Assembly: GCF_027497495.1 (NCBI RefSeq)
Contig: NZ_CP114205.1
Span: 1,674,001-1,738,000, forward strand
Source of the DNA: Streptomyces tubercidicus
GTDB taxonomy: Bacteria > Actinomycetota > Actinomycetes > Streptomycetales > Streptomycetaceae
Direction: 5' to 3'
DNA length: 64,000 nucleotides
Below, piece by piece: positions 16,598 to 25,637 of this stretch; position 1 is the first letter of the stretch; each line of letters opens with the position of its first letter. A program made the position numbers and the translations under genes. The notes below the pieces were generated by a model. The model was not told the DNA's origin. It saw nothing but the letters and a program-made list of their open reading frames with translations, and ran no database searches.

Positions 16598-17971
16598 TCA
16601 GATGCCGGCGAGGAAGTCGCGTCCCCGTTCGTCGAGCTCGGCCACGCACCGCAGGCCACGAGCCCGGAAGCGTGCGAGGTCGCTGCGCATGCTGGAGACC
16701 GCCTTTCGGGTGCGGACGGAGCGGACACCACCCATGTGGTCGATGGCCCGGTGCCAGGTGGTGCACGCCTGCTCAACGCTGCCGCGCTTGAGGTGCATCT
16801 CCGCGCCCGCGACCAAGTCCAGGGCCACGATGCGTGCGTAGGTTTCCGCGGGGCGGGCCGTGGCGGCCAGCGCGTACTGCTCGGCGGCGGCCCGGTGATC
16901 TCCCAGGCTCTCGTGGACCTTGGCGGTGCGGGAGTACACCGAAGCGGCCGGTGGACCCCAGGCCAGCGCCCAGAACGGCACCTCGTCACCGGGGGCACCG
17001 CTCAGCAGGGCCCTGGCATGTTCGGCTTCGGCGAGGGCCGCGCGGCGCTTGCCGCTCTTGGCCAGGGTGTGGGCGTGAACAACGCGGAAGAGGGCTTCAG
17101 TCTGGGCATCCACCCACCCCTTGGCCCGGTTCAGTCCGGTCTCGGCCAAGCCCAGGCAGTGCTCGGGTCGGTGGAGCCTGAGGCCCTGCATAGCCATCGT
17201 GCGCATGACGAATCCGTCGTGCCCGCGCAAGCCGGATTCGGCGGCCAGGGCGTAGGACTGGAGGTAGTAGCGCTGGGCGAGTCCCTGCTGACCTGCGTCG
17301 TAGCTCTTCCAGCCCAGCAGGTGGACGCCTCTGCTGGCGGCGGAAAGCATCTGCTGGCGGACTTCGGCGGTACGGAACCGGGCCCGGCACAGCGGGGCGA
17401 CGTCGTCGCGGAGGTAGGTGACCAGGGCGCTGCGGCCGTGTTGTCCACCGTGGCGTTCGTCCATCTCGGAGAACGCCTGGATCATTTCGCGGACGGCGGC
17501 GACTTCGGCCATGCCGACGGTGTAGCCGGTACGGGCGGCCTCGGCGCGGGAGGCAATGTCATGGACGTGGCTTAGGGGTAAGGCTGCGGCTGCCACGGAG
17601 TAGGCGGAGGCCGTCAGGAAGCGGCGGCGGTCCAACTCGTACCTCCACATCGGCAGTAGGGCGTCCAGCGGGTCGCTCCCAAGGGACAGCCCGATGGTGT
17701 CATTCTCCGCGTCCGCTGGGGAGGGCAGACCGAGGTCGGCGGGGGTGACGAGGCGGCCCAGGCGCCGGGATAGCGCGACCGCGAGATACCTGGGGGTGTT
17801 TCCGCGGGGCACGGAGCCGCGACACCAGTGCTCGATGTTGGACTTGTTCGTGCGTAAGTGTGCGCCGCATTCGGCGGCGACCGCGCAGACCGCCTTGGCG
17901 AGCGCCTCGTAGGTGAGGCCGGATTCGGCGACAAGGGCGCTGAGTTGGAGATTCGGCGTGCGCGTGGTCAT
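16598..17971 (-). CDS. HTH/TPR regulator (NsdA-like), probable regulator of the divergent operon
   Basis: 457 aa from the ATG at 17971 (AGGTG upstream). Residues ~10-85 form an XRE-like HTH region (LTYEALAKAVCAVAAECG, NKSNIEHWCRGSVPRGNTP). A hydrophobic stretch follows at ~125-135. The rest is helical TPR-like repeats (e.g. AQRYYLQSYALAAESG, HTLAKSGKRRAALAEAEHAR). This architecture is common in Streptomyces regulators of development and secondary metabolism such as NsdA. It is transcribed divergently from the hydratase-acetyltransferase operon, so it is the likely pathway regulator (inference from position). Confidence 0.8.
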   Translation of the reverse strand: MTTRTPNLQLSALVAESGLTYEALAKAVCAVAAECGAHLRTNKSNIEHWCRGSVPRGNTPRYLAVALSRRLGRLVTPADLGLPSPADAENDTIGLSLGSDPLDALLPMWRYELDRRRFLTASAYSVAAAALPLSHVHDIASRAEAARTGYTVGMAEVAAVREMIQAFSEMDERHGGQHGRSALVTYLRDDVAPLCRARFRTAEVRQQMLSAASRGVHLLGWKSYDAGQQGLAQRYYLQSYALAAESGLRGHDGFVMRTMAMQGLRLHRPEHCLGLAETGLNRAKGWVDAQTEALFRVVHAHTLAKSGKRRAALAEAEHARALLSGAPGDEVPFWALAWGPPAASVYSRTAKVHESLGDHRAAAEQYALAATARPAETYARIVALDLVAGAEMHLKRGSVEQACTTWHRAIDHMGGVRSVRTRKAVSSMRSDLARFRARGLRCVAELDERGRDFLAGI

Positions 17972-17983
17972 GGCACCTGCCTC

Positions 17984-18003
17984 GCATATACGCGATATAC
18001 CGC
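17984..18003. promoter_or_regulatory. ATATAC direct-repeat element between regulator and operon
   Basis: GCATATAC and GCGATATAC lie back to back 13 nt upstream of the regulator ATG. This AT-rich island in very GC-rich DNA fits a -10 region or an operator for the regulator itself. No clear -35 was seen for the operon on the other side. Confidence 0.45.
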
Positions 18004-18159
18004 TTGGCCTGCCCGTCACCGTACCGCCGTGAAGCGCACGCCGGTTGACTCTTCATCAGGCCCGGGCCCTGGCGGCAGGCATCAGCGCCGCCCCGGTTCT
18101 GCTCCCGTGCCCACGCCTGCGAACCGCAAGTGATGCCCCATGTCCCGAGGAGGATCGTC

Positions 18160-18951
18160 ATGGACGAGCTGGATGACCGCTGGATCGCCGCTACGGCCTC
18201 GGCACTGCTGGCGGCGGAGTACGAGCGCGTCCCGATCGAAGCGCTGACCGTCCGACGGCCGGACCTGCTGTTGGATACCGCCTACCGGGTGCAGGCCGCG
18301 GCGGTGGACCGGCGGATCGCGGGCGGCGCCCGCGTCGTCGGCCACAAGGCGGGTGTGACCTCCAAAGCCATGCAGGAGCAGATGGGCGTCTACGAGCCGG
18401 ATTCGGGTGTCCTGTTGGACGACATGGTGCTGTCCACCGGCGACGTCCTGGTTCGGTCCGTGCTGATGCGGCCGCGAGTGGAGGCCGAGATCGCGTTCCG
18501 GCTCGGCTGCGACCTGTCGGGCCCGAACGTGGGTCTGGACGAGGCACGGGCGGCGGTGAAGGAGGTGTTCCTCGCCCTGGAAGTGATCGACACCCGTTTC
18601 ACCGGCTGGCGGATCACGGTCGCGGACAGCATCGCCGACAATGCCTCCTGCGCACGGGTCGTCACCGGCCCCGTGGTGCCGTTCAGCACGGATATGGACC
18701 TGGCCGCCGAGCCTCTGGTCGTCAGTGTCAACGGCACCGCAGTGGCCACCGGGGAGGGCCGCGCCATCCTCGACGACCCGCTCCGTGCCCTGGTGTGGCT
18801 CGCTGGACGGCTGCACCGCTTCGGCACCGGTCTGCGCGCGGGGCAGCTGGTTCTGGCCGGGGCCGTGCACGCCAGCCTCCCTCTGGAGGCCCGGAGCACG
18901 GTGTACGCGCGTTCGCCGCATCTGCCCCCGGTCGAGCTGCACGTCCGCTGA
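18160..18951 (+). CDS. 2-keto-4-pentenoate hydratase (MhpD/DmpE family)
   Basis: 263 aa; the ATG at 18160 follows GAGGAGG. Fumarylacetoacetase-fold hydratase/decarboxylase: GGARVVGHKAGVTSKAMQEQ, MRPRVEAEIAFRLGCDL (metal-binding Glu residues), EVIDTRFTGW, DNASCARVVTG and GQLVLAGAVHASLPL. In meta-cleavage pathways this enzyme adds water to 2-hydroxypenta-2,4-dienoate to give 4-hydroxy-2-oxovalerate. The family also holds 4-oxalocrotonate decarboxylases. It opens an operon with the next two steps (aldolase, acetaldehyde dehydrogenase), but no ring-cleavage dioxygenase is nearby. Confidence 0.87.
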   Translation: MDELDDRWIAATASALLAAEYERVPIEALTVRRPDLLLDTAYRVQAAAVDRRIAGGARVVGHKAGVTSKAMQEQMGVYEPDSGVLLDDMVLSTGDVLVRSVLMRPRVEAEIAFRLGCDLSGPNVGLDEARAAVKEVFLALEVIDTRFTGWRITVADSIADNASCARVVTGPVVPFSTDMDLAAEPLVVSVNGTAVATGEGRAILDDPLRALVWLAGRLHRFGTGLRAGQLVLAGAVHASLPLEARSTVYARSPHLPPVELHVR

Positions 18952-19017
18952 CCCGCGGCGCCTGGCCGGCGCCGCCTCCTCATGCACTACCCCTCCCCTT
19001 GAATGAAGGAGCGGCCG

Positions 19018-19887
19018 ATGGCTGCTGATGAACAGCGTCTGTGTGTCGCCGTACTCGGCGCGGGCCTGATCGGGATGGACCTCGTCGACAAGATCCGCCG
19101 GTCGGCGAAGCTGGAGCTGGCTTTGGTGGCAGGCCGCGACCGGGACAGCCTGGGGCTACGCCGGGCGGCCGGCATGGGCCACCCGACCTCCGCCGGCGGG
19201 ATCGGTGCCGTGGTGGAGGCCGGGCCCATCGATGTGGTCTTCGACGCCACCAGCGCCGACAGCCACGCCGATCACTGGGAGGCGCTGCGCCCGACCGGCA
19301 CCACCCTGATCGACCTGACCCCCACGGGGCTGGGCACGGTCACCGTCCCGGGAGTCAACGGCCGCCGGGTGGCGGCTTACCGGCACTTGAACCTCATCAG
19401 CTGCGGCGGGCAGGCGGCCGTTCCGGTCCTGTACGCCATCGCGAAGTCCTGTACCCCCACCTACATCGAGGTGGTCTCCACCGGGGCGAGCGCGAGCGCG
19501 GGCCGGGCCACTCGCCTGAACCTCGACCAGTACATCGCCACTACCTCCGCCGCGATCCGGACCTTCACCGGCACCAGGGACACGAAAGTGATGGTCAACC
19601 TCAGCCCCGCCCGGCCTGCTCCGCCGTTCCGGGTGGCCATGACCGTCCTCGCGTACGGTATCCGCCCCGCTTCGGTCCGCACGAACATCGCGAAAGCTGC
19701 CCAGGCCGTGCGCGCGTACGCGCCCGGGTTCAAGGTGACCTCGCTCGCCGTGGAGCCGGGCCGGATCTCGGTCGCGGTGGAGGTGACCGCCTCCGGAGGC
19801 CGCCTGCCCCGCCACGCCGGGAGCGTGGACATCATCAACGCCGCCGCCGTCCTGCTCGCTGAGCAGTCGGCCGCCGCCTCCCGATGA
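19018..19887 (+). CDS. acetaldehyde dehydrogenase (acylating), MhpF/DmpF type
   Basis: 289 aa; AAGGAG 6 nt before the ATG at 19018. NAD-binding [17 protein letters not shown], then [19 protein letters not shown], the catalytic cysteine in [17 protein letters not shown] (Cys129) and [20 protein letters not shown] are all typical. It interconverts acetaldehyde plus CoA plus NAD with acetyl-CoA. In DmpFG-type complexes acetaldehyde is channelled from the aldolase, and the aldolase gene lies immediately downstream here (14-nt gap). Slightly shorter than the usual ~310 aa. Confidence 0.9.
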   Translation: MAADEQRLCVAVLGAGLIGMDLVDKIRRSAKLELALVAGRDRDSLGLRRAAGMGHPTSAGGIGAVVEAGPIDVVFDATSADSHADHWEALRPTGTTLIDLTPTGLGTVTVPGVNGRRVAAYRHLNLISCGGQAAVPVLYAIAKSCTPTYIEVVSTGASASAGRATRLNLDQYIATTSAAIRTFTGTRDTKVMVNLSPARPAPPFRVAMTVLAYGIRPASVRTNIAKAAQAVRAYAPGFKVTSLAVEPGRISVAVEVTASGGRLPRHAGSVDIINAAAVLLAEQSAAASR

Positions 19888-19901
19888 AAGGAATCCCGCC
19901 C

Positions 19902-20927
19902 ATGGACACAACCCCCGACCAGCGGCCGCAGATCCTCCTGCACGACCCGACCCTGCGCGACGGCCACCACGCGGTCAGCCACCAACTCGACGCCGACCAG
20001 CTCCGCGTCTACGCCACCGCCGCGAACGCCGCCGGTGTACCGGTGGTGGAGGTCGGCCATGGCAACGGCCTGGGCGCCTCCAGCCTCCAGATCGGCCGCG
20101 CCCGCCTCGACGACGCCACGATGCTCACCACCGTCCGCGAGGCCCTCACCTCGTCGCGTATGGGCGTGTTCATGGCCCCCGGCTGGGGCACCTCCGACGA
20201 CCTGGCGGCCGCCGTCCACCACGGCGCTGACGTCGTACGGATCGCCGCGCACTGCACCGAGGCCGACGTCACCGAACGCCACCTCGGCGTCACCCGCGAC
20301 CTCGGCGCCGAAGCCCAGGGCGTCCTGCTCATGAGCCACATGGCCAGCCCCGGCAAGCTTGCCGAACAGTGTGCCCTGATGGCGGAGTTCGGCGCGCAGG
20401 CCGTCGGCATCATGGACTCCGCCGGCCGCTACCTCCCCACCGAAGTCACCGAGCGGGTGCGCGCCATCGCAGCCGCCGTCGACGTACCGGTGATCTTCCA
20501 CGGCCACAACAACCTGGGCCTGGCCGTGGCGAACAGCCTTGCCGCCGTGGACGCGGGGGCCTCGGTCCTCGACGCGACCGCCCGCGGGTTCGGTGCCGGG
20601 GCGGGCAACACCCAGATGGAAGTTCTGGTTGCCGTTCTCGAACGCCGCGACGTGGCCACCGGGATCAGTCTGCGCAAGATTCTGGCCGCCGCCGATGTCG
20701 CCACCGAGCGTCTGATGAAAGCCCCTCCGTCAATCGACTCGATCGCCGTGGCCAGCGGGCTCGCCGGAGTGTTCTCCGGCTTCAAGCGGCCAGTCCTTCA
20801 GAGCGCCCGCGCCGAAGGCGTCGATCCCATCGACCTGTTCCTTGCCCTTGGCGAACGACAAGTTGTCGCCGGGCAGGAGGACCTGATCGGCGACGTCGCC
20901 CGGCAGCTCAAGGCGGCCGCCCGATGA
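19902..20927 (+). CDS. 4-hydroxy-2-oxovalerate aldolase (MhpE/DmpG)
   Basis: 341 aa, the usual length; AAAGGAA upstream of the ATG at 19902. DRE-TIM metallolyase: [18 protein letters not shown] (metal-binding Asp), [54 protein letters not shown] (HxH metal site) and [17 protein letters not shown]. It cleaves 4-hydroxy-2-oxovalerate to pyruvate and acetaldehyde, or runs in reverse. With the preceding dehydrogenase it probably forms the channelling pair. Its stop overlaps the KAS III start (ATGA). Confidence 0.92.
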   Translation: MDTTPDQRPQILLHDPTLRDGHHAVSHQLDADQLRVYATAANAAGVPVVEVGHGNGLGASSLQIGRARLDDATMLTTVREALTSSRMGVFMAPGWGTSDDLAAAVHHGADVVRIAAHCTEADVTERHLGVTRDLGAEAQGVLLMSHMASPGKLAEQCALMAEFGAQAVGIMDSAGRYLPTEVTERVRAIAAAVDVPVIFHGHNNLGLAVANSLAAVDAGASVLDATARGFGAGAGNTQMEVLVAVLERRDVATGISLRKILAAADVATERLMKAPPSIDSIAVASGLAGVFSGFKRPVLQSARAEGVDPIDLFLALGERQVVAGQEDLIGDVARQLKAAAR

Positions 20928-21931
20928 CCACCGCATCCGCAGTTGCCGGGAGGGCGGCCGTGGTCTGCGGAGTCGGCGCAGCCCTGCCCCCGCACATCGT
21001 CGCGAACGCCGACCTGACCGCACGTCTGGACACCACCGACGAATGGATCCGCTCACGGACCGGCATCAACCAGCGCCACGTCGCCGGGACGGATCTGTCC
21101 ACGACCGATCTCGCCGTACGGGCCGCCGTTCAGGCTCTCGCCGACGGCGAACCGGGCCCGGTGGAGGCCGTGGTGGTGGCGACGACCACCCCGGACCGCT
21201 GCTGTCCGGCCACCGCACCCGCCGTGGCGACACGGCTCGGGCTGACCGGCATTCCTGCCTTCGACCTCGCGGCCGGCTGCACCGGCTTCCTTTACGGCCT
21301 CGCCACCGCGGCAGGGTTCCTTGCCGCCGGCACCGCGCGGACCGTCCTGGTCGTCGGCGCCGACCGCCTCGCCACCCTTCCCGACCCCGAGGACCGCACG
21401 ACTGTCCCGCTGTTCGGCGACGGCGCCGGAGCCGTGGTGCTGCGCCGCGGCAGCGCGGACGAGGCCGGGGCGCTCGGGCCGGTGGTGCTGGGCAGTGACG
21501 GCACCGGCGCCGACCTGATCCGGGCCGCCCGGCCCGGCGCCCTGCACGTGGACGGAGCCGATGTCTTCCGGCACGCGGTCGACCGCATGGCCTCCACCTC
21601 CCGCCAGGCTGCAACCGCCTCCGGGTGGGAGCTCGTTGATGTCGACCGCCTGGTCCCGCATCAGGCCAACAGCCGCATCACTGCCTTTGTCGCCCGCCGG
21701 CTCGGTTTCTCCGACGACCGCCAGCTCAGCAACATTGCCGAGACCGGCAACACGGGCGCCGCTTCCATCCCCCTGCTCCTGGCCCGCTCCGCCGCCGACG
21801 GCCGCCTCAAGCCTGGTCACCGCACCCTGCTCACCGCGTTCGGCGCGGGACTGACCTGGGGCGCCACCACCCTCACCTGGCCCGACCTCTCTCTGACCCG
21901 CCTTCCGGAAGGAGCCGGACATGACCGGTGA
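20924..21931 (+). CDS. 3-oxoacyl-ACP synthase III (FabH-like)
   Basis: 335 aa. The thiolase-fold triad is complete: Cys119 (DLAAGCTGF), His246 (VPHQANSR) and Asn276 (ETGNTGAAS). The N-terminal [17 protein letters not shown] is the FabH substrate-entrance motif. It would condense an acyl-CoA starter with a malonyl-ACP or another ACP-bound extender. The next gene is a discrete ACP whose start lies inside this gene (11-nt overlap), so the two are made together. It is separate from any housekeeping fab cluster, so probably pathway-specific. Confidence 0.92.
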   Translation: MTTASAVAGRAAVVCGVGAALPPHIVANADLTARLDTTDEWIRSRTGINQRHVAGTDLSTTDLAVRAAVQALADGEPGPVEAVVVATTTPDRCCPATAPAVATRLGLTGIPAFDLAAGCTGFLYGLATAAGFLAAGTARTVLVVGADRLATLPDPEDRTTVPLFGDGAGAVVLRRGSADEAGALGPVVLGSDGTGADLIRAARPGALHVDGADVFRHAVDRMASTSRQAATASGWELVDVDRLVPHQANSRITAFVARRLGFSDDRQLSNIAETGNTGAASIPLLLARSAADGRLKPGHRTLLTAFGAGLTWGATTLTWPDLSLTRLPEGAGHDR

Positions 21932-22151
21932 CCTCACCCGCATCCTGACCCACGACCTCAAGCTGCCCGCCGACCGGCTCACCGACGACGCCAGTCTCGA
22001 CCACGCCGGATTCGACTCCCTCGCCATCGTCGAACTGGCCGTCCTCCTGACCGACCGCTGCGGCATCGACATCAGCGACAGCGACATCAAGGACGCCGCC
22101 AACCTCGGCCAGCTCGACCTCCTCATCACCACCAAGCGCAGCGGAAGGTGA
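21921..22151 (+). CDS. acyl carrier protein
   Basis: 76 aa, standard ACP size. The phosphopantetheine site is Ser33 in AGFDSLAIVELAV, followed by the recognition-helix region. GGAAGGAG precedes the ATG, inside the KAS III coding end. It would carry intermediates for the adjoining KAS III and probably for the lyase and MaoC-like enzymes downstream. No phosphopantetheinyl transferase is in the operon. Confidence 0.92.
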   Translation: MTGDLTRILTHDLKLPADRLTDDASLDHAGFDSLAIVELAVLLTDRCGIDISDSDIKDAANLGQLDLLITTKRSGR

Positions 22152-22158
22152 CCACCCC

Positions 22159-22371
22159 ATGACCAGCACCAGCCGCCGACCCGGACGGGCCTGGATCATC
22201 ACCCCCGGCCTGCACGGGCACCGCTTCGCCGGCGCGCAGAAGTCCGGCGCCGCGGTCGCCGTCGTCGACATCGAGGATTCCGTCGCCCTCCCCGACAAGC
22301 AGACCGCCCGCGCCGCCTCCGAAGCGTTCTTCGCCCTCCCGACCCGCCGTGCACCCTCGGCATCCGGATGA
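22159..22371 (+). CDS. CitE/HpcH-type lyase, N-terminal fragment
   Basis: 70 aa; GGAAGGTGA precedes the ATG. It contains the beta-barrel start of the HpcH/HpaI-CitE family: WIITPGLHGHRFAGAQKSGA, then AVVDIEDSVALPDKQTAR with the metal-binding acidic pair region. It ends early at a TGA that overlaps the next ORF's ATG (22368-22371). Homologous sequence continues in the next frame (TLGIRMNSLTTLDG), so the two ORFs are halves of one CoA/ACP-ester lyase. This is either a frameshifted gene (pseudogene or sequence error) or a genuinely split, coupled pair. Confidence 0.8.
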   Translation: MTSTSRRPGRAWIITPGLHGHRFAGAQKSGAAVAVVDIEDSVALPDKQTARAASEAFFALPTRRAPSASG

Positions 22372-23003
22372 ACAGCCTCACGACGCTCGACGGTGTCAAG
22401 GACCTCATCGCCCTCGCCGCCTACTCTGCCCGGCCCGACCTCATTGTGGTCCCCAGGGTGGAATCCCCCCGCGACATCGAGCTCGTCGCCGCCACGCTCG
22501 ACACTGACGGCTACACCCCCGACATCTGGGCGCTGATCGAAAGCCCCCGGGCTTTCGACACCCTCCCCGTGATCATGCGCGCGCCCCGGCTCGGCGGCGT
22601 CGTCTTCGGCTCCGCCGACTACGCCGCCTCCGTCCGCTGCGGCCTGGGCTGGGACGCCCTCCACTACGCCCGCTCGGCCCTCATCAACGCAGCCAGCGCT
22701 GCGAACATCCCCGTGGTTGACGCGCCCACCTGGGAACTCGACGACCCCGGCATCCTGCGCCGTGACGCCGAGCGGGCAAAGGAACTCGGCTTCTACGGCA
22801 AGGGCTGTGTCCACCCCCGCCACGTTCAGGTGATCAACGACGTCTTCACACCCACCACCGAGGAAATCGCCCAGGCCCGCGCCCTCGTCGCAGCCGCCGA
22901 CGCCAGCGGCGGAACGGTGACCACCGTGAACGGGCAGATGCGCGGCACTCCCTTCTTCGACACCGCCCGCGCGCTCATCGCCGAAGCGGACCGTACGGCA
23001 TGA
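22368..23003 (+). CDS. CitE/HpcH-type lyase, C-terminal fragment
   Basis: 211 aa. It carries the remaining barrel: LIVVPRVESPRDIELVA, ALIESPRAFDTLPVI (catalytic-region Glu), GGVVFGSADYAASVRCGLGW, VVDAPTWELDD and GFYGKGCVHPRHVQVIND. The family (citrate lyase beta, malyl-, citramalyl- and beta-methylmalyl-CoA lyases) makes or breaks a C-C bond next to a thioester. In-frame codons upstream of the ATG (CTLGIR) are still family-like, which argues that the true protein began in the previous ORF. Its stop overlaps the MaoC-like ATG. Confidence 0.82.
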   Translation: MNSLTTLDGVKDLIALAAYSARPDLIVVPRVESPRDIELVAATLDTDGYTPDIWALIESPRAFDTLPVIMRAPRLGGVVFGSADYAASVRCGLGWDALHYARSALINAASAANIPVVDAPTWELDDPGILRRDAERAKELGFYGKGCVHPRHVQVINDVFTPTTEEIAQARALVAAADASGGTVTTVNGQMRGTPFFDTARALIAEADRTA

Positions 23004-23530
23004 GCCCCGGACTGCCGCACGGCTACCGCCAGATCGGCGAGGACCGGATCCGTGAGAGCGTCGGCCTCTCCTACCCCGACCTCGCTCCCGGCCTGGTCAT
23101 CGAGCACCGGCCCGGCCGAACCGTCACTGAAGTCGACAGCCTGTTGGGAGCGGCCCTGAGCGGCAACGTTGCCCCCATCCACACCGATGCCCACTACAGC
23201 AGCCAGACCCAGTGGGGCCGCATCCTGGTCTGCTCCGGCGTCACCCTCAACCTCGTGGCCGGCATGACCGTCCGCAGCATCAGCGGCCTGACCACCGCCA
23301 ACCTAGCCGTCGACCAGGTCCGTTTCACCGCGTCCGTCCACATCGGCGACACCCTGTACGCCGAGACGAAGGTCCTCACCCGTCGAGCCTCCCAGAGCCG
23401 TCCCGACACCGGGGTCATCACCTGCCACACCACCGCCCACAACCAGGCGGGCACCAGCGTCCTGGTCTTCAACCGCACCTTCCTCGTCCCCCTGGACGCC
23501 GAGGCCGCCCGCGACGCCACCGACTATTGA
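23000..23530 (+). CDS. MaoC-like hot-dog hydratase/dehydratase
   Basis: 176 aa; the ATGA overlap couples it to the lyase. Hot-dog fold features: GLVIEHRPGRTVTEVDSLLG, NVAPIHTDAHYS (hydratase-2-like His/Asp), GMTVRSISGLTTANLAVDQV and a central RFTASVHIGDTLYAETKVL. Closest in style to MaoC-type mesaconyl-/methylmalyl-thioester hydratases, which often neighbour CitE-like lyases. It would reversibly hydrate an unsaturated acyl thioester carried on the operon's ACP or on CoA (inference). Confidence 0.85.
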   Translation: MSPGLPHGYRQIGEDRIRESVGLSYPDLAPGLVIEHRPGRTVTEVDSLLGAALSGNVAPIHTDAHYSSQTQWGRILVCSGVTLNLVAGMTVRSISGLTTANLAVDQVRFTASVHIGDTLYAETKVLTRRASQSRPDTGVITCHTTAHNQAGTSVLVFNRTFLVPLDAEAARDATDY

Positions 23531-23539
23531 AGGCGGACC

Positions 23540-24709
23540 ATGAACCAGCAGCTGACCTTCGCCCCAGCCGATGACGGGCTGTGGGAGCAATATGACCAGC
23601 TCGCCACCCGCGCCTACGGCCACCCGATCCGGGACATCACTCACCTGCGCGAGCACGCTGACCTCCAGGTCGTCGTTCGCAGCGGCCGGGTCGTCGCCGG
23701 CGGCCTCGGCCTCCTCGTCGATCAGTTCTTCGGCGGCGCTCCCGTCCCCAGCGCCTGCCTCGGCGACGGATGCGTGGCGCCCGAGGAACGCGGCGACCAC
23801 CTGGCGGCCGACATGGCCGCCGAACGGCTGCGCCCCCTGACAGAGCGCGGAGCGGTGATCTCTACGATCACCACCTCCTCCACCGGCTACGCCCGCCGCC
23901 TCGGATGGGAAGCCCCGACCGGCGTCCTAGCCTGGGCGGTGGCCACCGACGAACTCAAGCGCTCCTTCACCGACACAGACTTCGAGGTCGAGCACGGACT
24001 GACCGAGGAAGCCGAAGCCCTCCAACGCGACCTCGCCCGCCAGTGGAACGGCCCCGTCCACCGGCCCCCCTGGTGGAACAGGTGGAAGCACGACAAGACC
24101 AACCTCACCACCTACTGCTTCGCCCGGCCCGGCCACCGCACCTCCGGCCTCCTCAGCCTCACCACCAAACGACACGAGCGCCACGGCATGAACCTGGCCG
24201 TCCACGACTTCTGGGCCACCAGTCAGCCCACAGCCGCCGCCATGCTCGCCTTCCTCGGCCGCCACAACACCCGCGCCCGCATCATCGCCTTCCGGCGCGG
24301 CGCCCTCCCCCCTTACCCCACCCTCCTCCACGGCCTGCGCCATCACCGCACCACCGCTGAAGCCTGGCACCCCTGGATGCTCCGCATCCTCGACATCCCC
24401 GCGGCCATCCGGCTCCGCGGCTGGCCCAACGACCTCACCGCTGCCGTACCAGTGGAGATCGAGAACGAGACCGGAGAGTGGTGCCGGTGGATGCTTCATA
24501 TCAAGGCCGGAACGGCCGAGATCGTCCCCACCCACGTCGAGGGACAGGTGACCTTCACACGGGGCCAGCTCGCGGTCTGGTACGCCGGCGGCTACCGGTC
24601 CACCATCTCGGCCCGCATGGCCGGAGTCCACGCCGGATCGGAGAAGGCGCTCGCGGCCCTCGTCCTCAGCACGGCACAGTTCGAGCCCTGGCTGCCCGAC
24701 CACTTCTAA
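23540..24709 (+). CDS. Eis-like GNAT acetyltransferase
   Basis: 389 aa from the ATG at 23540 (AAGGCGGA upstream). The layout fits the Eis family: an N-terminal GNAT half (GGLGLLVDQFFGGAPVPSAC, CVAPEERGDHLAADM as the acetyl-CoA region, GYARRLGWEAPTG), a second GNAT-like half, and a C-terminal sterol-carrier-like domain (WMLRILDIPAAIRLRGW and VTFTRGQLAVWYAGGYR). Eis enzymes N-acetylate amines, including aminoglycosides. Last gene of the operon, before a hairpin. It may acetylate the pathway product or give self-protection (inference). Confidence 0.85.
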   Translation: MNQQLTFAPADDGLWEQYDQLATRAYGHPIRDITHLREHADLQVVVRSGRVVAGGLGLLVDQFFGGAPVPSACLGDGCVAPEERGDHLAADMAAERLRPLTERGAVISTITTSSTGYARRLGWEAPTGVLAWAVATDELKRSFTDTDFEVEHGLTEEAEALQRDLARQWNGPVHRPPWWNRWKHDKTNLTTYCFARPGHRTSGLLSLTTKRHERHGMNLAVHDFWATSQPTAAAMLAFLGRHNTRARIIAFRRGALPPYPTLLHGLRHHRTTAEAWHPWMLRILDIPAAIRLRGWPNDLTAAVPVEIENETGEWCRWMLHIKAGTAEIVPTHVEGQVTFTRGQLAVWYAGGYRSTISARMAGVHAGSEKALAALVLSTAQFEPWLPDHF

Positions 24710-24714
24710 GCAGC

Positions 24715-24745
24715 CACGGGTGTTTCCCTCTGTCAACACCCCGTG
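24715..24745 (+). terminator. hairpin ending the biosynthesis-like operon
   Basis: CACGGGTGTT and AACACCCCGTG flank a 10-nt loop 6 nt after the acetyltransferase stop. The stem is near-perfect, with one bulged C. It marks the probable end of the operon that starts at 18160. Confidence 0.65.
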
Positions 24746-24881
24746 ATGAGCCGGTGGGCTCCACGGGCCCCTCCGCCCCGCCACCCGTCCGGCCGACTGC
24801 TGTCGCCGCCCGGCCGGGGCGGGCCTAGCGTGCCGACTGCGGGCCGTGCGTTCCCGGGCGTGCGGCCGCGGGAGGTGAGTG

Positions 24882-25580
24882 ATGAGCCCGCCAGGACCGC
24901 CGGACGCGGTGCCCCAGGAGCCGGCGGTCCCGCGCCGGCCCCGGTGGGGTGTGCTGGCTCTGGTCGGACTCGTCGGGCTCGGCATGGTGCGTCAGGGGCT
25001 TACCGGTGAGGCGGACGGGCCGCCGCAGCCGGGGGCCGGAGCGGCGCTCTTTCCCGGGGACCTCCCGCCGGACGGTCCCGCACCGCCGCCGCTGCCCCGT
25101 TCCGCCCCCGCCCTGGTGGCCATTCCGTCGCTCGACGTGGCGGCTCCGCTGCTGCCGCTGGGCCTCAACGGGGACGGCAGGATCGCGGCTCCGCCGGCCG
25201 AGGAACCCGGGCTGGCGGGCTGGTACGCGGATGCTCCGACCCCGGGGGAGAACGGCACCGCCGTCATCGTCGGCCATGTCGACAGCCGGAGCGGGCCCGC
25301 GGTCTTCTACGGGCTGGGCGCGCTGGAGAAGGGCCGGACGATCCGGGTGACCCGCGAGGACGGGCGGACCGCGGTTTTCGAGGTCTACGGCATCCAGGTC
25401 TTCGACAAGCGGAAGTTTCCCTCCCGGAAGGTCTACGGAACCAGGGGCCGTCCTGAGCTGCGTGTCCTGACCTGCGGCGGTGCCTACACGTCGGGCTCGG
25501 GCTACGCGGGCAATGTGGTGGTCTTCGCCCGGATGACCCGGATGACGGGGATCGGGGAGGGGGACGCGGCGAGCCGGTAG
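24882..25580 (+). CDS. class F-type sortase
   Basis: 232 aa; the ATG at 24882 is preceded by GGGAGG. One N-terminal membrane segment (about residues 24-38) and a Pro/Gly-rich linker precede the sortase barrel: IPSLDVAAPLLPLGLN, the catalytic His in VIVGHVDSRSG, Cys in LRVLTCGGAY and Arg in VVFARM. It is an extracytoplasmic transpeptidase or hydrolase. Actinobacterial class F sortases have poorly known substrates; no LPXTG protein is adjacent. A single gene between hairpins and repeats. Confidence 0.9.
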   Translation: MSPPGPPDAVPQEPAVPRRPRWGVLALVGLVGLGMVRQGLTGEADGPPQPGAGAALFPGDLPPDGPAPPPLPRSAPALVAIPSLDVAAPLLPLGLNGDGRIAAPPAEEPGLAGWYADAPTPGENGTAVIVGHVDSRSGPAVFYGLGALEKGRTIRVTREDGRTAVFEVYGIQVFDKRKFPSRKVYGTRGRPELRVLTCGGAYTSGSGYAGNVVVFARMTRMTGIGEGDAASR

Positions 25581-25637
25581 CCCCGCCGGGACGGTAGCCC
25601 CACCAGGCCGCCGGGCCGCTAGTACCACCGGGCCGCC

